DNA of 15,413 nucleotides from Phoronis ovalis (Eukaryota; Phoronida; Phoronidae): assembly GCA_028565635.1 (NCBI GenBank), contig JAOXYB010027800.1, positions 1 through 15,413 of the forward strand, written 5' to 3'. The notes under the pieces were generated by a model. That model was given only the letters and a program-made list of their open reading frames with translations. It was not told the DNA's origin and ran no database searches. A program made the position numbers and the translations under genes. The first letter of the stretch is position 1. Each line of letters starts with the position of its first letter. Positions 8,801 through 15,413 of the stretch are shown here, piece after piece.

Positions 8801-9768
8801 CTTAAAATGTATTATATTTTTACACGCAAGCAATGCAACAACGTAAAGAGGAGATCTCTAATGCTAAGATGCATTATTCAAGATTTGTGCCAGAATTAAA
8901 ATCTATGAGATTTTGCTCGAAAAAAAATAGCTGTGTAGCTGAAATGCGTTCACTATAAATGCTTACTGCTTTCAATGCCTTCACAGCTTCTTCACAAACT
9001 TGCATGCCTCTAGATTCAAACACTTCTATGCAGCCCAAGTACTGGAAACACAGTAATACATGTTAAAATGTTGATATCTAAAGCACACATAAGGCATAAG
9101 TACATAAAATCACAACTGTTAAATGGTTTAAATAGAAAGAATTGAAATGCAAGATTGAAAAGTCACATTATCACCTTTAAGGTTAACAGTTTTTACATTT
9201 AAGGTTAAATAATACAACACCTGTCTTGTATATATTCATGTAAAGTTTGCTCTGGGTTCACATCAGTGTTCAATCTAGCTGAGATGAGGTAAAAAAAAAG
9301 AGCAAAACTTCACCTCAAGGACAGAATTCTCACATTTTTTTTGCCCAAAAATTTTTTTGAAAAAGTTATCAGACGGTTTTATTATAAAACAGATTAGATG
9401 CGAGCCATTCCACGAAATGCGTTTTCTGCCGGACGTGACATTACTGATATGCAAGCATTTTCATTCATAGTGAACTTCATGAACAAACAAACAGCAACAG
9501 CACAACAAGCCAAAAAGCCACATTTTCTTATCCAAGAATAAAGTACACATCTTCAGAATCAATTAACATGCTCATTGCATCAAAATGTGATATACTGTTT
9601 CTTGCCAGAAGTATGAAATCTTACCCTGACTTGAAAACTACATGTTCCTTCGCGTACTTTTCTCTCATCCTCCTGCCACTGGTGGGGCTTGCTACTTTCT
9701 GGAACTTTCGGCTTACGCTTGGACTTGCGAAAACTGAAGGTTCTCTTGAGCCGTTCCATTTTAGTCAT
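2269..9768 (-). CDS. numb: Numb endocytic adaptor, spliced gene
   Basis: Joining eight coding exons by GT-AG boundaries (9768-9625, 9041-8967, 7900-7823, 6069-5929, 4692-4503, 4096-3863, 3476-3294, 2828-2269) gives 1605 nt, 534 residues plus TGA, with all phases compatible. The order is a basic N-terminus, a PTB domain (about residues 30-175), a Numb-family linker with RQGSFRGF and [16 protein letters not shown] at 327-329 and 491-493, NPF at 519-521, and the terminal FEVKL (vertebrate FEIEL). Known family role: a membrane-associated adaptor that is asymmetrically inherited, links cargo such as Notch to AP-2 and EH proteins, and is released from the cortex by aPKC. No counterpart of the long proline-rich insert of some vertebrate isoforms is seen. 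An alternative PTB exon (7193-7348) would give 560 residues. Identity is very secure. Exon joins are inferred from frame and splice signals without transcript support. Confidence 0.95.
2829..3293 (-). other. Numb intron 7
   Basis: GTAAGT...TTTCAG intron of 465 bp between exons 7 and 8. I see no conserved peptide or repeat in it, and ORFs across it are chance readings. Confidence 0.85.
3294..3476 (-). CDS. numb: Numb exon 7: linker with first DPF motif
   Basis: Acceptor TTGTCATTTGTAG, donor ATA|GTAAGT, phase 1 to phase 1, residues 288-348. The peptide includes [20 protein letters not shown] followed by [11 protein letters not shown], corresponding to vertebrate ESISSLCSQITNAFSTPEDPF. DPF (327-329) is a known AP-2 alpha-ear binding motif. 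Several SP/TP sites (SPT, KSPTTSP) could be proline-directed kinase sites, which is an inference. Confidence 0.93.
3477..3862 (-). other. Numb intron 6
   Basis: GTTTGT...TTGTAG intron of 386 bp. It is AT-rich, with nothing else recognised. Confidence 0.85.
3863..4096 (-). CDS. numb: Numb exon 6: linker with aPKC / 14-3-3-type serine sites
   Basis: Acceptor CGTTATTACAG, donor CCAG|GTTTGT, phase 1 in and phase 1 out, residues 210-287. After a variable SP/T-rich start it holds RQGSFRGF (S241) and [20 protein letters not shown] (S260). These align with the vertebrate sites that aPKC phosphorylates to displace Numb from the cortex (mammalian S276 and S295). The tail [11 protein letters not shown] is not recognised. 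This region falls in the Numb family domain, so it separates true Numb from other PTB proteins. Confidence 0.95.
4097..4502 (-). other. Numb intron 5
   Basis: GTATGA...TTACAG intron of 406 bp. Nothing further is seen. Confidence 0.85.
4503..4692 (-). CDS. numb: Numb exon 5: PTB C-terminal helix and start of Numb linker
   Basis: Acceptor TTTTTGTCACAG, donor CCAG|GTATGA, 63 codons plus one base, residues 147-209. [20 protein letters not shown] is the long C-terminal PTB helix that closes the peptide groove. [19 protein letters not shown] then leads to [19 protein letters not shown], the start of the Numb-specific post-PTB region (vertebrate FTREGSFRVTTATEQAE). The RTGSFR site resembles other basic serine sites of the family and could be a kinase site, which is an inference. 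The exon ends phase 1. Confidence 0.96.
4693..5928 (-). other. Numb intron 4
   Basis: GTAAGT...GTCACAG intron of 1236 bp. At about 5815-5850 the minus strand has a tract CTGTCTTTCCAG|GTATAAAA that scores by eye as both an acceptor and a donor. Adjacent codons do not extend into a recognisable exon. The remainder is AT-rich, with no repeats that I can name. Confidence 0.8.
5929..6069 (-). CDS. numb: Numb exon 4: PTB core
   Basis: Acceptor GTATTAACAG, donor TCA|GTAAGT, 47 codons, phase 0 to phase 0, residues 100-146. The peptide carries [20 protein letters not shown], then [20 protein letters not shown] and FLALKES. These are the most conserved strands of the Numb PTB fold, nearly identical to insect and vertebrate Numb ([20 protein letters not shown]). 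The exon is joined 5' to either exon 3a or 3b and 3' to GERLSHAVG, giving KESGERL (vertebrate KDTGERL). Confidence 0.97.
6070..7192 (-). other. Numb intron between exon 3b and exon 4
   Basis: 1123 bp of AT-rich sequence with GTATCT at the exon 3b side and AACAG at the exon 4 side. I looked for a third copy of the exon 3a/3b core on the minus strand and did not find one by eye. Both ORFs across 6684-6929 lack similarity to anything I recognise. Confidence 0.75.
7193..7348 (-). CDS. numb: Numb exon 3b: candidate alternative (mutually exclusive) PTB exon
   Basis: Acceptor CCATTTTTCAG, donor AAG|GTATCT, 52 codons, phase 0 to phase 0, open throughout. Three parts are visible: a basic segment [18 protein letters not shown], a core [18 protein letters not shown], and an extension [15 protein letters not shown]. 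The core matches exon 3a ([15 protein letters not shown]), with most differences conservative, so this is a duplicated and diverged exon. Substituting it for 3a keeps frame and adds about 13-15 residues on each side of the strand pair. Including both keeps frame but repeats the strands. The region is richer in CpG than the surrounding intron, as expected for coding sequence. Usage is inferred, and no transcript evidence is available. It could also be a decaying relic, but there is no stop codon and both splice sites are intact. Confidence 0.78.
7349..7822 (-). other. Sequence between alternative exons 3a and 3b
   Basis: 474 bp bounded by GTGGGT (exon 3a donor) and TTTTCAG (exon 3b acceptor). 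It contains a GC-richer segment at about 7685-7790 with several CpGs, unlike the AT-rich rest of the introns. The segment includes a Pol III B-box-like GAGTTCGACACC (about 7740-7752). Confidence 0.6.
7823..7900 (-). CDS. numb: Numb exon 3a: canonical PTB middle exon
   Basis: 26 codons, phase 0 to phase 0, residues 74-99. The peptide is [13 protein letters not shown], then [13 protein letters not shown], aligning with vertebrate TGKKAVKAVLWVSADGLRVVDEKTK without gaps apart from the first residue. It encodes two beta-strands of the PTB sandwich and leads straight into GLIVDQ of the next exon. The donor is AAG|GTGGGT. The acceptor is a tandem TAGCAG (NAG-NAG), so the first codon (Gln74) may be included or skipped. 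The short form of the PTB domain would use this exon. A diverged homologous exon lies 474 nt further downstream (7193-7348). Confidence 0.93.
7901..8966 (-). other. Numb intron 2
   Basis: GTAAGC...TTGTAG intron of 1066 bp before exon 3a. ORFs across it (8103-8333, 8515-8706) have no recognisable domain and are treated as chance. Confidence 0.8.
8967..9041 (-). CDS. numb: Numb exon 2: PTB domain, first helix
   Basis: Acceptor TGTTTCCAG precedes the exon and donor GCA|GTAAGC follows. It has 25 codons, phase 0 on both sides, residues 49-73. The peptide reads [12 protein letters not shown] then [13 protein letters not shown], which corresponds to vertebrate YLGHVEVDESRGMHICEDAVKRLKA at the same length and to the insect Numb version even more closely. 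YLG is the usual PTB beta-strand followed by the first helix. In vertebrates the alternative PTB insert begins immediately after this point, which is also where the two alternative exons of this gene attach. Confidence 0.95.
9042..9624 (-). other. Numb intron 1 (first after the start codon)
   Basis: GTAAGA...TTTCCAG intron of 583 bp. It has a direct repeat TTTAAGGTTAA (about 9176-9208) and a CpG-containing block near 9398-9445 (GAGCCATTCCACGAAATGCG, then CCGGACGTGACA) that looks like an old interspersed repeat. Confidence 0.75.
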
Positions 9769-9799
9769 TGACGAAGTATATCATTAACAGACAATAAAC
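9625..9799 (-). CDS. numb: Numb exon 1 (coding from 9768): basic N-terminus and PTB start
   Basis: The exon follows a good acceptor (CTCTTTTTTGTAG, exon begins 9799) and ends at AGG|GTAAGA, phase 0. The 31-nt leader is followed by residues 1-48. An in-frame TGA 12 nt before the first ATG means the reading frame cannot extend upstream within this exon. Two in-frame ATGs exist, at 9768 and 9759 (Met4). Met4 has the better context (A at -3, G at +4), whereas the first has T at -3. From Met4 the sequence [16 protein letters not shown] matches the family start (vertebrate MNKLRQSFRRKK), with T10 at the aPKC serine position and S12 nearby. The PTB entry [11 protein letters not shown] and CSFQVR closes the exon. 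The basic stretch is known in the family to bind membrane. Confidence 0.93.
9761..9784 (-). promoter_or_regulatory. Seven-codon uORF overlapping the first Numb ATG
   Basis: The leader of exon 1 contains ATG at 9784, out of frame with Numb. It runs seven codons (MIYFVND) and stops at TAA 9763-9761. The stop lies after the first Numb ATG (9768) and one base before the second (9759). This arrangement would favour starting at Met4 by leaky scanning or reinitiation. The uORF ATG has a weak context (T at -3). It only matters if the mature mRNA uses this exon as drawn. Confidence 0.5.
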
Positions 9800-11532
9800 C
9801 TACAAAAAAGAGGAAGTTACTAATTAAAATACAATAATTACACATTACTGTTCATGTCTCCCACATCACATGTTCCTATAGATTTAAAAGCTGTTTTTTG
9901 TTCTGCATTTTTGTTCAGCAAGGTATGAAAATGTTGACACTGGTTTGATATCTTAAGCCTTTACAACACGTAAACACAAAAAATACCAACTTTTTTTGAT
10001 AACTTGACAACGGCTTCAGAAGTTCTACCAAGACTTAAGACTTTCTAGGATTACATAAAAAATATTTGAATTATTAAGAAATTATAGGTTATCGAATGAC
10101 AACTTACAAGTGCACAAACTGAAATCATATATACTCCTAGAGAAATTGTGTTTCTTTTTTATTTCAAATTAAACTTGAAAAATCACAAAAAGTGCCAACT
10201 TTTCGATACATTACGGTAAATTTAATGTTGTTGTTGGTAAGCTTTGACTAGTTTATTCCTTCTGAGCATTAACTGCCAAATACTATGGCCAGACTAGAAA
10301 TACTGGGTTCTGAAAGTGAGATTTTACAAAGCCTCATTCGTCAATTTTTAAAAACTTTTTGCACAGAGATGTGACTTCAAGCATATAGCACAATAAAGAC
10401 TCCTTCCAAAAGAATCTTCCCATTGGCAATATACTACAACAGTCATCCAAGGAAGAAATCAGTTTTTGTTAGTTATCAGCCTTCCTGATGATGGAGAGAA
10501 AGCATAACTAATTCTGGCTAAAATGTTTATATCTGGCAAAATATGATGGTTTTGTAAGCACCGAACGATTTAGTAGAAGAATGAGACAGGAAAATGCGCC
10601 AGGAGTTTGAACATAAAGGTATCTCTGGCAGCACTAAACCTGCCCTTTATATGGTAGGTTACATTAACAAAGGCAGATGTCATCAAAGAATTATAACATT
10701 TAAAATGCAAATTAAGTCTACACATTGTAGCAATCAGCCTGAATCTGTATGTAATTTCACCAATAGCAGAATTGTACCACACCTGAATGGTTTGGCTTTA
10801 AAATCAATAATTATACTGATTAATGTTGATCATTCAAGCTATAGAAATTACTGTAGAAAAATTAAACCATCCAAAATGCTGGTGAAGATGGTAATACAAG
10901 TACATTAAGATTCAATTTCTAGGGAATTTGTATATTTTAGCTTATAACCAAATAATAATGATATTTAGAGATGGTTGGGATATAATCTATCATAACATCA
11001 AAATATTAAACGCTATTTAAAGAAATAGTTCAATCAGTACATGTTGTTCTTGTCTGAAGATATCATAATACGAAAATAATGAATAGTTAATACGAAAATA
11101 AAAGCTTTGCAGCAAGGGATTTTTTCCAGTGCATAAAATCCAAAATGTCTGTAATGAAAATCTAGATGATTAATCTATTTTTCTAATTATCTAATACAAG
11201 ACAGAAATCTATTAGAGATGGAATTTTGCTTTTACTATAAATTCATCATTTTCATGGACTTTTTAAGTGTATACCCTTCATAATAAATAGACTTTCATTT
11301 TAATGGGTCAAACCCTATTAGTGTTTTTTATTAAAAATATTGATTTCCAAAAGTTTGATTAGCTTTTAGTCTTTGTTTTCTGAGAAAAGTCCTGCTAATA
11401 CTAACTACTTTGAATAACTACATGCAAGCTGTGGAGTATGGAGTGTATAAAATCCCAATAAAATATGTAACCACAAAATTACTCACATCAAATGCTACTT
11501 TATTCCTAACACATTCCTACATAACATGTCAT
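9800..11532. other. Noncoding region upstream of the Numb start exon
   Basis: On the minus strand this is the 3' part of the intron that ends at TTTTTTGTAG before exon 1, so at least one noncoding exon must lie further upstream. The longest open frame (10594-10908, plus strand, 104 codons) has no family features. No RNA gene is recognised. Confidence 0.65.
11525..11532. repeat. Target-site duplication, left copy
   Basis: CATGTCAT directly abuts the CCCAGGG terminus and is repeated exactly at 11952-11959. Confidence 0.8.
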
Positions 11533-11951
11533 CCCAGGGGGGGTACTCAGGTTATTTTTTGGTGGGGGTGTGCAGCCGAGTTGAAAATTTTGGATTGGGA
11601 TTGTATACTTTTTACTGTATTTTTTTGGATTGCTACCATAACGATATTCAAAAATTTAGATTAATTACTACCCACTGCTTACAGCAAATAATTTGGATTA
11701 ATTTTAGGTTTGTATACATAATTCCATAAATAACATTTTGGAATTTGGTTTGTATCAGTCAGTTTGCGTAAAAATGGATTGCCATACTTAAATGTTTTAA
11801 AATTTTGGATTGCTACCCTTGTATTTCACATTTGGATTACTACCCTGCAGTTTCAAAAAATTTGGATTGGGTTTGCTACCACAAGCTAAACTTTTGGATT
11901 GGGTTCCGCAGCACATCCCCGTAGTCAAAAAACCTTGAGTACCCCCCCGGG
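11533..11951. mobile_element. Non-autonomous DNA transposon (MITE-like), 419 bp
   Basis: The left end CCCAGGGGGGGTACTCAGG and right end (reverse complement) CCCGGGGGGGTACTCAAGG form imperfect terminal inverted repeats. They continue through a T-run and GGGG.TGTGC.GC for about 45 bp. The element is flanked by perfect 8-bp direct repeats CATGTCAT (11525-11532 and 11952-11959), a target-site duplication. An 8-bp duplication fits hAT and a few other superfamilies, though the termini are not the usual hAT CAGGG-N form. There is no transposase ORF. The interior is an array of about ten degenerate units around TTTGGATTGCTACC. A second copy of the right end lies at 1-77, so the family is multicopy. 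Confidence 0.85.
11580..11905. repeat. Degenerate tandem array inside the transposon
   Basis: Units centred on (T)TTTGGATTGCTACC or TTTGGATTGGGTT recur roughly every 27-45 bp (near 11588, 11624, 11655, 11692, 11737, 11773, 11803, 11832, 11858 and 11891), separated by unrelated AT-rich spacers. Confidence 0.75.
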
Positions 11952-11959
11952 CATGTCAT
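11952..11959. repeat. Target-site duplication, right copy
   Basis: CATGTCAT directly follows the CCCGGG terminus of the element and is identical to 11525-11532. Confidence 0.8.
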
Positions 11960-12154
11960 GACCAAGACAATTCAGGAAATCTGTCACCTACCTTCATATC
12001 TACCTACACACATCTAGCACAACAACCCAGAGCTTCTGACCTATTAAAAATGAACTTTTTATTGTTGTTCTTGTGAAATCATTTTAAACAGTTTGGCTAC
12101 AAGGGCATAGGAATGAAATTTTAGAAATACGTAAATTTTGGTTGTAAAGCAATG

Positions 12155-12178
12155 TACACACACACACACACTCACACA
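12155..12178. repeat. (AC)n microsatellite
   Basis: About eight AC units, interrupted by a single CT. A similar tract lies 70 bp further on. Confidence 0.9.
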
Positions 12179-12244
12179 ATATGATGTTATGTAAATATAC
12201 TAAATAACATTCAGGTCAATTTATATGAATACATCATAACACAT

Positions 12245-12262
12245 ACACACACACACACACAC
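12245..12262. repeat. (AC)n microsatellite
   Basis: Nine uninterrupted AC units. Confidence 0.9.
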
Positions 12263-12547
12263 TTGAGCAGTTTATACATAAAACATACTGTATATTGATA
12301 GAAACCTACCCTACTTAAAGTCCTGGTTGCACTCATATGACCTAGGATTGTAGTACAAACATATTGAAAAAATCTTATATGGTTTAATCATAGGTCACAT
12401 CAGTGAATATTCTTACAAAAATATTCAGAAAATGCTGTGTATATTTCCAATTACTAAAAAGTTTATTATCAATCTATATTCTATAACTTCCACAGACATG
12501 TTTAAAATATTGCCCATTCTAGGACATATAAAACTTCGTTTGCATAT

Positions 12548-12576
12548 CCCAGGGGGGCCACCCCACTGGTACTCAG
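12548..12576. repeat. Solo terminus related to the 11533 transposon
   Basis: CCCAGGGGGG and GTACTCAG match the left terminus of the 11533-11951 element, but CCACCCCACTG (11 bp) is inserted between them. No matching inverted end is seen nearby, so this is a fragment or a sister family. Confidence 0.5.
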
Positions 12577-15211
12577 TTTTAAATTTCATTTAATAAAAGG
12601 GAGTCTTTATATTCTAGTTGAAAAGCTGCTATTGATACATTTTCAGTTGTGTCAGTTAAACCATGACCTAGCACACAATAGAATAATAGTTCATAAATAC
12701 TATTTTACATACATGTTTCTAATCATGGACAACCCTGGGTCACCCATCATTTTATATAAAGGTTGAAACTATGTGAACATAACATACTACCAACAAAAGT
12801 GATAATATTTAAAATATAGGGGTGTTACCTATATAATCCAGGTAAAAAAAGTCATAAAATCATATACCAGAAACCCTTGCAAAGTAGTCTGCAGGTATTA
12901 TTTTAGGATATTTTGCTAAACCTTGTTGCAGTTACTTTATTCTTGCACCTGTTTTAAGTAGATTATGGCAGTAATTAAGTAGTTAGAACATTGTAATCAC
13001 TTTAACCATCAGCAGTTCATGTATCAACTTGAAATATTTACACAAGAATAATCAATTAAATAGATACACACAGATGCTTTATTGCATGCACATATCTCCA
13101 TTGTGAAATACATAAATAGTCAACAGTTCATAGCCCACCTGAGGTGAGTTCAATCCCTAAGGTGTGTGCTAGTTTTGCATGAACTATTAAATACACTCAC
13201 CTATAATGCTCACAAGATAACAAAACCTCTGAAACAAACAGACAGTGCTGTTGAAATGCTGTTTGGTCGAGTTGCATCCATGGAGAGAGAATAACATGCG
13301 AAAGTAGTAAACTGATCAGAAAAACTCTATATAAATTTTGCTAATATGTCAATATTTTAATACACTGGAATAGTAACACTTTGCCAATAAAGACATGTAT
13401 ATACGGGCTAAGCCCTGATGTGTCAAAAATTACATATTTCTGAGTATATGTATATGATAAATTTTTCACATGCTTGCACAGGTAGACTAGACCAGCAGCT
13501 ATTCCACACAGTGTATATCTGACAATAATGTTGTCTAACCCAGTCTCTCTATGGAAGTATCTAGGTCATCATAATGTGATCCAGATTAATTGTAGACTCT
13601 GAGAAAGCATTATAATATGTCACATTCCTCAATCACCATATCACACACCAAAAATAAACATTACTTATGTCCTCTGTGGGATGCAGTAGCCACAATAAAC
13701 ATACATTTGGTGCAACCTACATTAGTCCCTGAGTTTTTCCTTTTCACTGGAACTAAAATATATATGTACATTAAAATAATATACCCGTGCAATGGTAAAA
13801 TCAGTGACATCGCAATCATCACATTCGAGGAACGGTAGCTAAGAGGGCCGGTTATGTGACAACCTCACATTTTCTGCAGAATCTGTTTTGATCCTTCCGC
13901 AAATACAAGATCTCCCGACGTAATCCTTGGTTTGTCTATGAAATGAATTAATTGGTTAGTTTATATTTATACAAAAAGATATTAGCCTGCAAGTATTTAT
14001 ATCATGTGTAAAATCAATGTTTCATGATTTCTTTGAAACAAATATGATCCAACATCGTATTAAAAACATACTTAAACAGAGATAACAAAAAACAATACCT
14101 TTTTATACATTCATTCCTATTGTAATTTTCAGTGTAAAGAAGCAGTACATTAAATGTCACTACCTTCATTAGTATAACACAGACATGCTTTTGTCATTGC
14201 AAGATTTTGTTACTGCTAACAGTGCATCTAAAAATCTAAACATCACAGCTCATCATCATCATTTGACTGTTTTCAGTAAGAAAATATTACTCCATTTATA
14301 CACAGGAATACTCACACACACTGTAGCCATATATAGGATTAAAGAGTTCTTGTTAACTGGGCATTGGGCTAACTTAATAATTTTTTCACTCTCTTTAATT
14401 TCAAAACCTTTTAAAACTTCCAAGACCTTAAGCAGGGTTTGGTTAAACAATTTAGGTCTATTCATAATTGCTAACCACTTGGCAAGTTATTTAATTAACA
14501 GGATATTGATAATTTGGTGAAATACATCATATTTTTATAAGAATATATACCTTTTATTAAAATCTACTAATATTTCACCAAAACATAGGTATATATGCTT
14601 ATGCTACATTTTTTACACCATCCACTTAGTACAGAAATTCAGTATTTTACAGGGTATCAATATATAACACACCACAGATTTGTATGGCTCAGCCCACATA
14701 GCTAGAATTCCTGTAACACAGGAAATTAAGGAAGCTATGAGACTTGAATTGCTTCCTAAGTAGATTCAGATAAATCTGATATGAACCACCAAGCACTTTA
14801 ACCCCTAGTCTCTAACACAGACTATATACTGTATAAAAATGTACTAAATAAACTATAAACTAGAAAAAGTCAAAAATTTGTTTTAAAATTAATAGTGCAT
14901 ATTATTATCAGATATAAGGGATAGAAATTTATATAGGGATTTAAACTCAATTTTTAACAAAAATGAATTTAAAAATACAACAAGGCTAATTTGTACAATA
15001 CCCAGTCCTTTTCCTAAACAAGTAGTGAGGTCTTGAAAACAAACAATTTCTATAAACTTCCTTCACATAATTAGGGTTGCCCCTATAATGGAGCAAGCCT
15101 ATTGGTTTTGTATGATTTCTTTCTTCTTTTTCTTCTTCCAATTTTCAGCAAACTATATTTCGAAAACGGTTATAGCTAGATATGTGTGACATCCCTGGGC
15201 TAGGCCACTGT

Positions 15212-15251
15212 TGACCTTGAGGTCAAAGATTCATTTGAAGGTCAAAGGTCA
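15212..15251. repeat. AGGTCA half-site cluster with a perfect DR1
   Basis: TGACCT (15212-15217) and AGGTCA (15220-15225) form an everted pair spaced by 2. AGGTCA-A-AGGTCA (15239-15251) is a perfect direct repeat with spacing 1, the known HNF4/RXR-type nuclear receptor site. Clustered AGGTCA may also be part of an interspersed repeat, so binding is not assumed. Confidence 0.5.
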
Positions 15252-15413
15252 AATTTTGAAAAAAAAATTCAAAATATTCTAGAATGATTGTATTGAGTGA
15301 CAACGAAGTATTTTAGATATATTTGAGAAGATTTCAGTACTAAAAGGTTTTGTTTTTATTATTTTGGCATCTTTTCAATTAATTTATTGATCGTCCAAAA
15401 TTCACTAAGCCAT

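Larger units (their letters stand above)
11960..15413. other. Noncoding region, upstream or first intron
   Basis: No gene is supported. It contains the two microsatellites, the solo terminus at 12548, a CpG-containing patch near 13800-13930 and the AGGTCA cluster at 15212-15251. Open frames (for example 14185-14520, plus strand, 111 codons) are hydrophobic, AT-driven readings without domain signs. Confidence 0.6.

Noticed and set aside
10594-10908. 104-codon plus-strand open frame
   Set aside because: No recognisable domain or motif, and no supporting promoter or splice context. It lies in AT-rich noncoding DNA.
11526-11729. Overlapping plus-strand open frames inside the transposon
   Set aside because: They are translations of the noncoding tandem array, with no transposase features.
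13396-13430. GGGCTAAGCCC inverted repeat flanked by GACA/TGTC
   Set aside because: The perfect core is only 5 bp and the flanks pair poorly, so it is too weak to call a structured element.
14185-14520. 111-codon hydrophobic plus-strand open frame
   Set aside because: The leucine/isoleucine-rich reading is what AT-rich DNA gives by chance, and nothing around it suggests a gene.
14542-14596. 10-bp inverted repeat ATATATACCT / AGGTATATAT
   Set aside because: It is mostly alternating AT and is expected by chance in sequence of this composition.

Overview
The window is AT-rich invertebrate nuclear DNA. It holds one recognisable gene, a complete coding region for the endocytic cell-fate adaptor Numb, read on the minus strand from 9768 down to 2269. 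The evidence for a metazoan is the split gene with GT-AG introns of about 0.4-1.8 kb, the Numb-type PTB domain, and the interspersed repeats. The PTB sequence looks more like insect-type Numb than vertebrate Numb (for example [32 protein letters not shown]). Together with the AGGTCA-rich and G-tract repeats this makes a lophotrochozoan such as a mollusc my best guess, but the sequence does not prove the taxon.

Layout, in gene direction (right to left). 9800-15413: no supported coding sequence. It is the presumed first intron and/or upstream region and carries a 419-bp non-autonomous transposon with an 8-bp target duplication (11533-11951), a relative of its terminus (12548-12576), two (AC)n microsatellites, a CpG-containing patch near 13800-13930 that could be a promoter or 5' exon, and a nuclear-receptor-like AGGTCA cluster at the right edge. 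9625-9799: first coding exon, with a tiny upstream ORF across the start. 8967-9041, 7823-7900, 7193-7348, 5929-6069 and 4503-4692: PTB and post-PTB exons. 3863-4096 and 3294-3476: regulatory linker with aPKC-type sites and the first DPF. 2269-2828: last coding exon with polyQ, DPF and NPF motifs and the conserved C-terminus. 1-2268: 3' UTR and downstream sequence, with candidate poly(A) and PUF motifs, then another copy of the transposon end at 1-77.

The most interesting feature is a pair of homologous in-frame exons in the middle of the PTB domain. Exon 3a (7823-7900, 26 codons) gives the canonical domain. Exon 3b (7193-7348, 52 codons, exactly twice as long) encodes a diverged version of the same beta-strands ([14 protein letters not shown] against [14 protein letters not shown]) with a basic insertion before them and another insertion after them. 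Both are phase 0 on both sides, so they could be mutually exclusive. The basic insertion falls where vertebrate NUMB alternatively splices its 11-residue PTB insert. With 3a the predicted protein is 534 aa, and with 3b it is 560 aa.

The protein would act at the cell cortex and in endocytosis: the PTB domain binds cargo and partners, the basic serine/threonine sites are aPKC-type membrane-release switches, and the DPF and NPF motifs recruit AP-2 and EH-domain proteins. This is the apparatus by which Numb antagonises Notch during asymmetric division.
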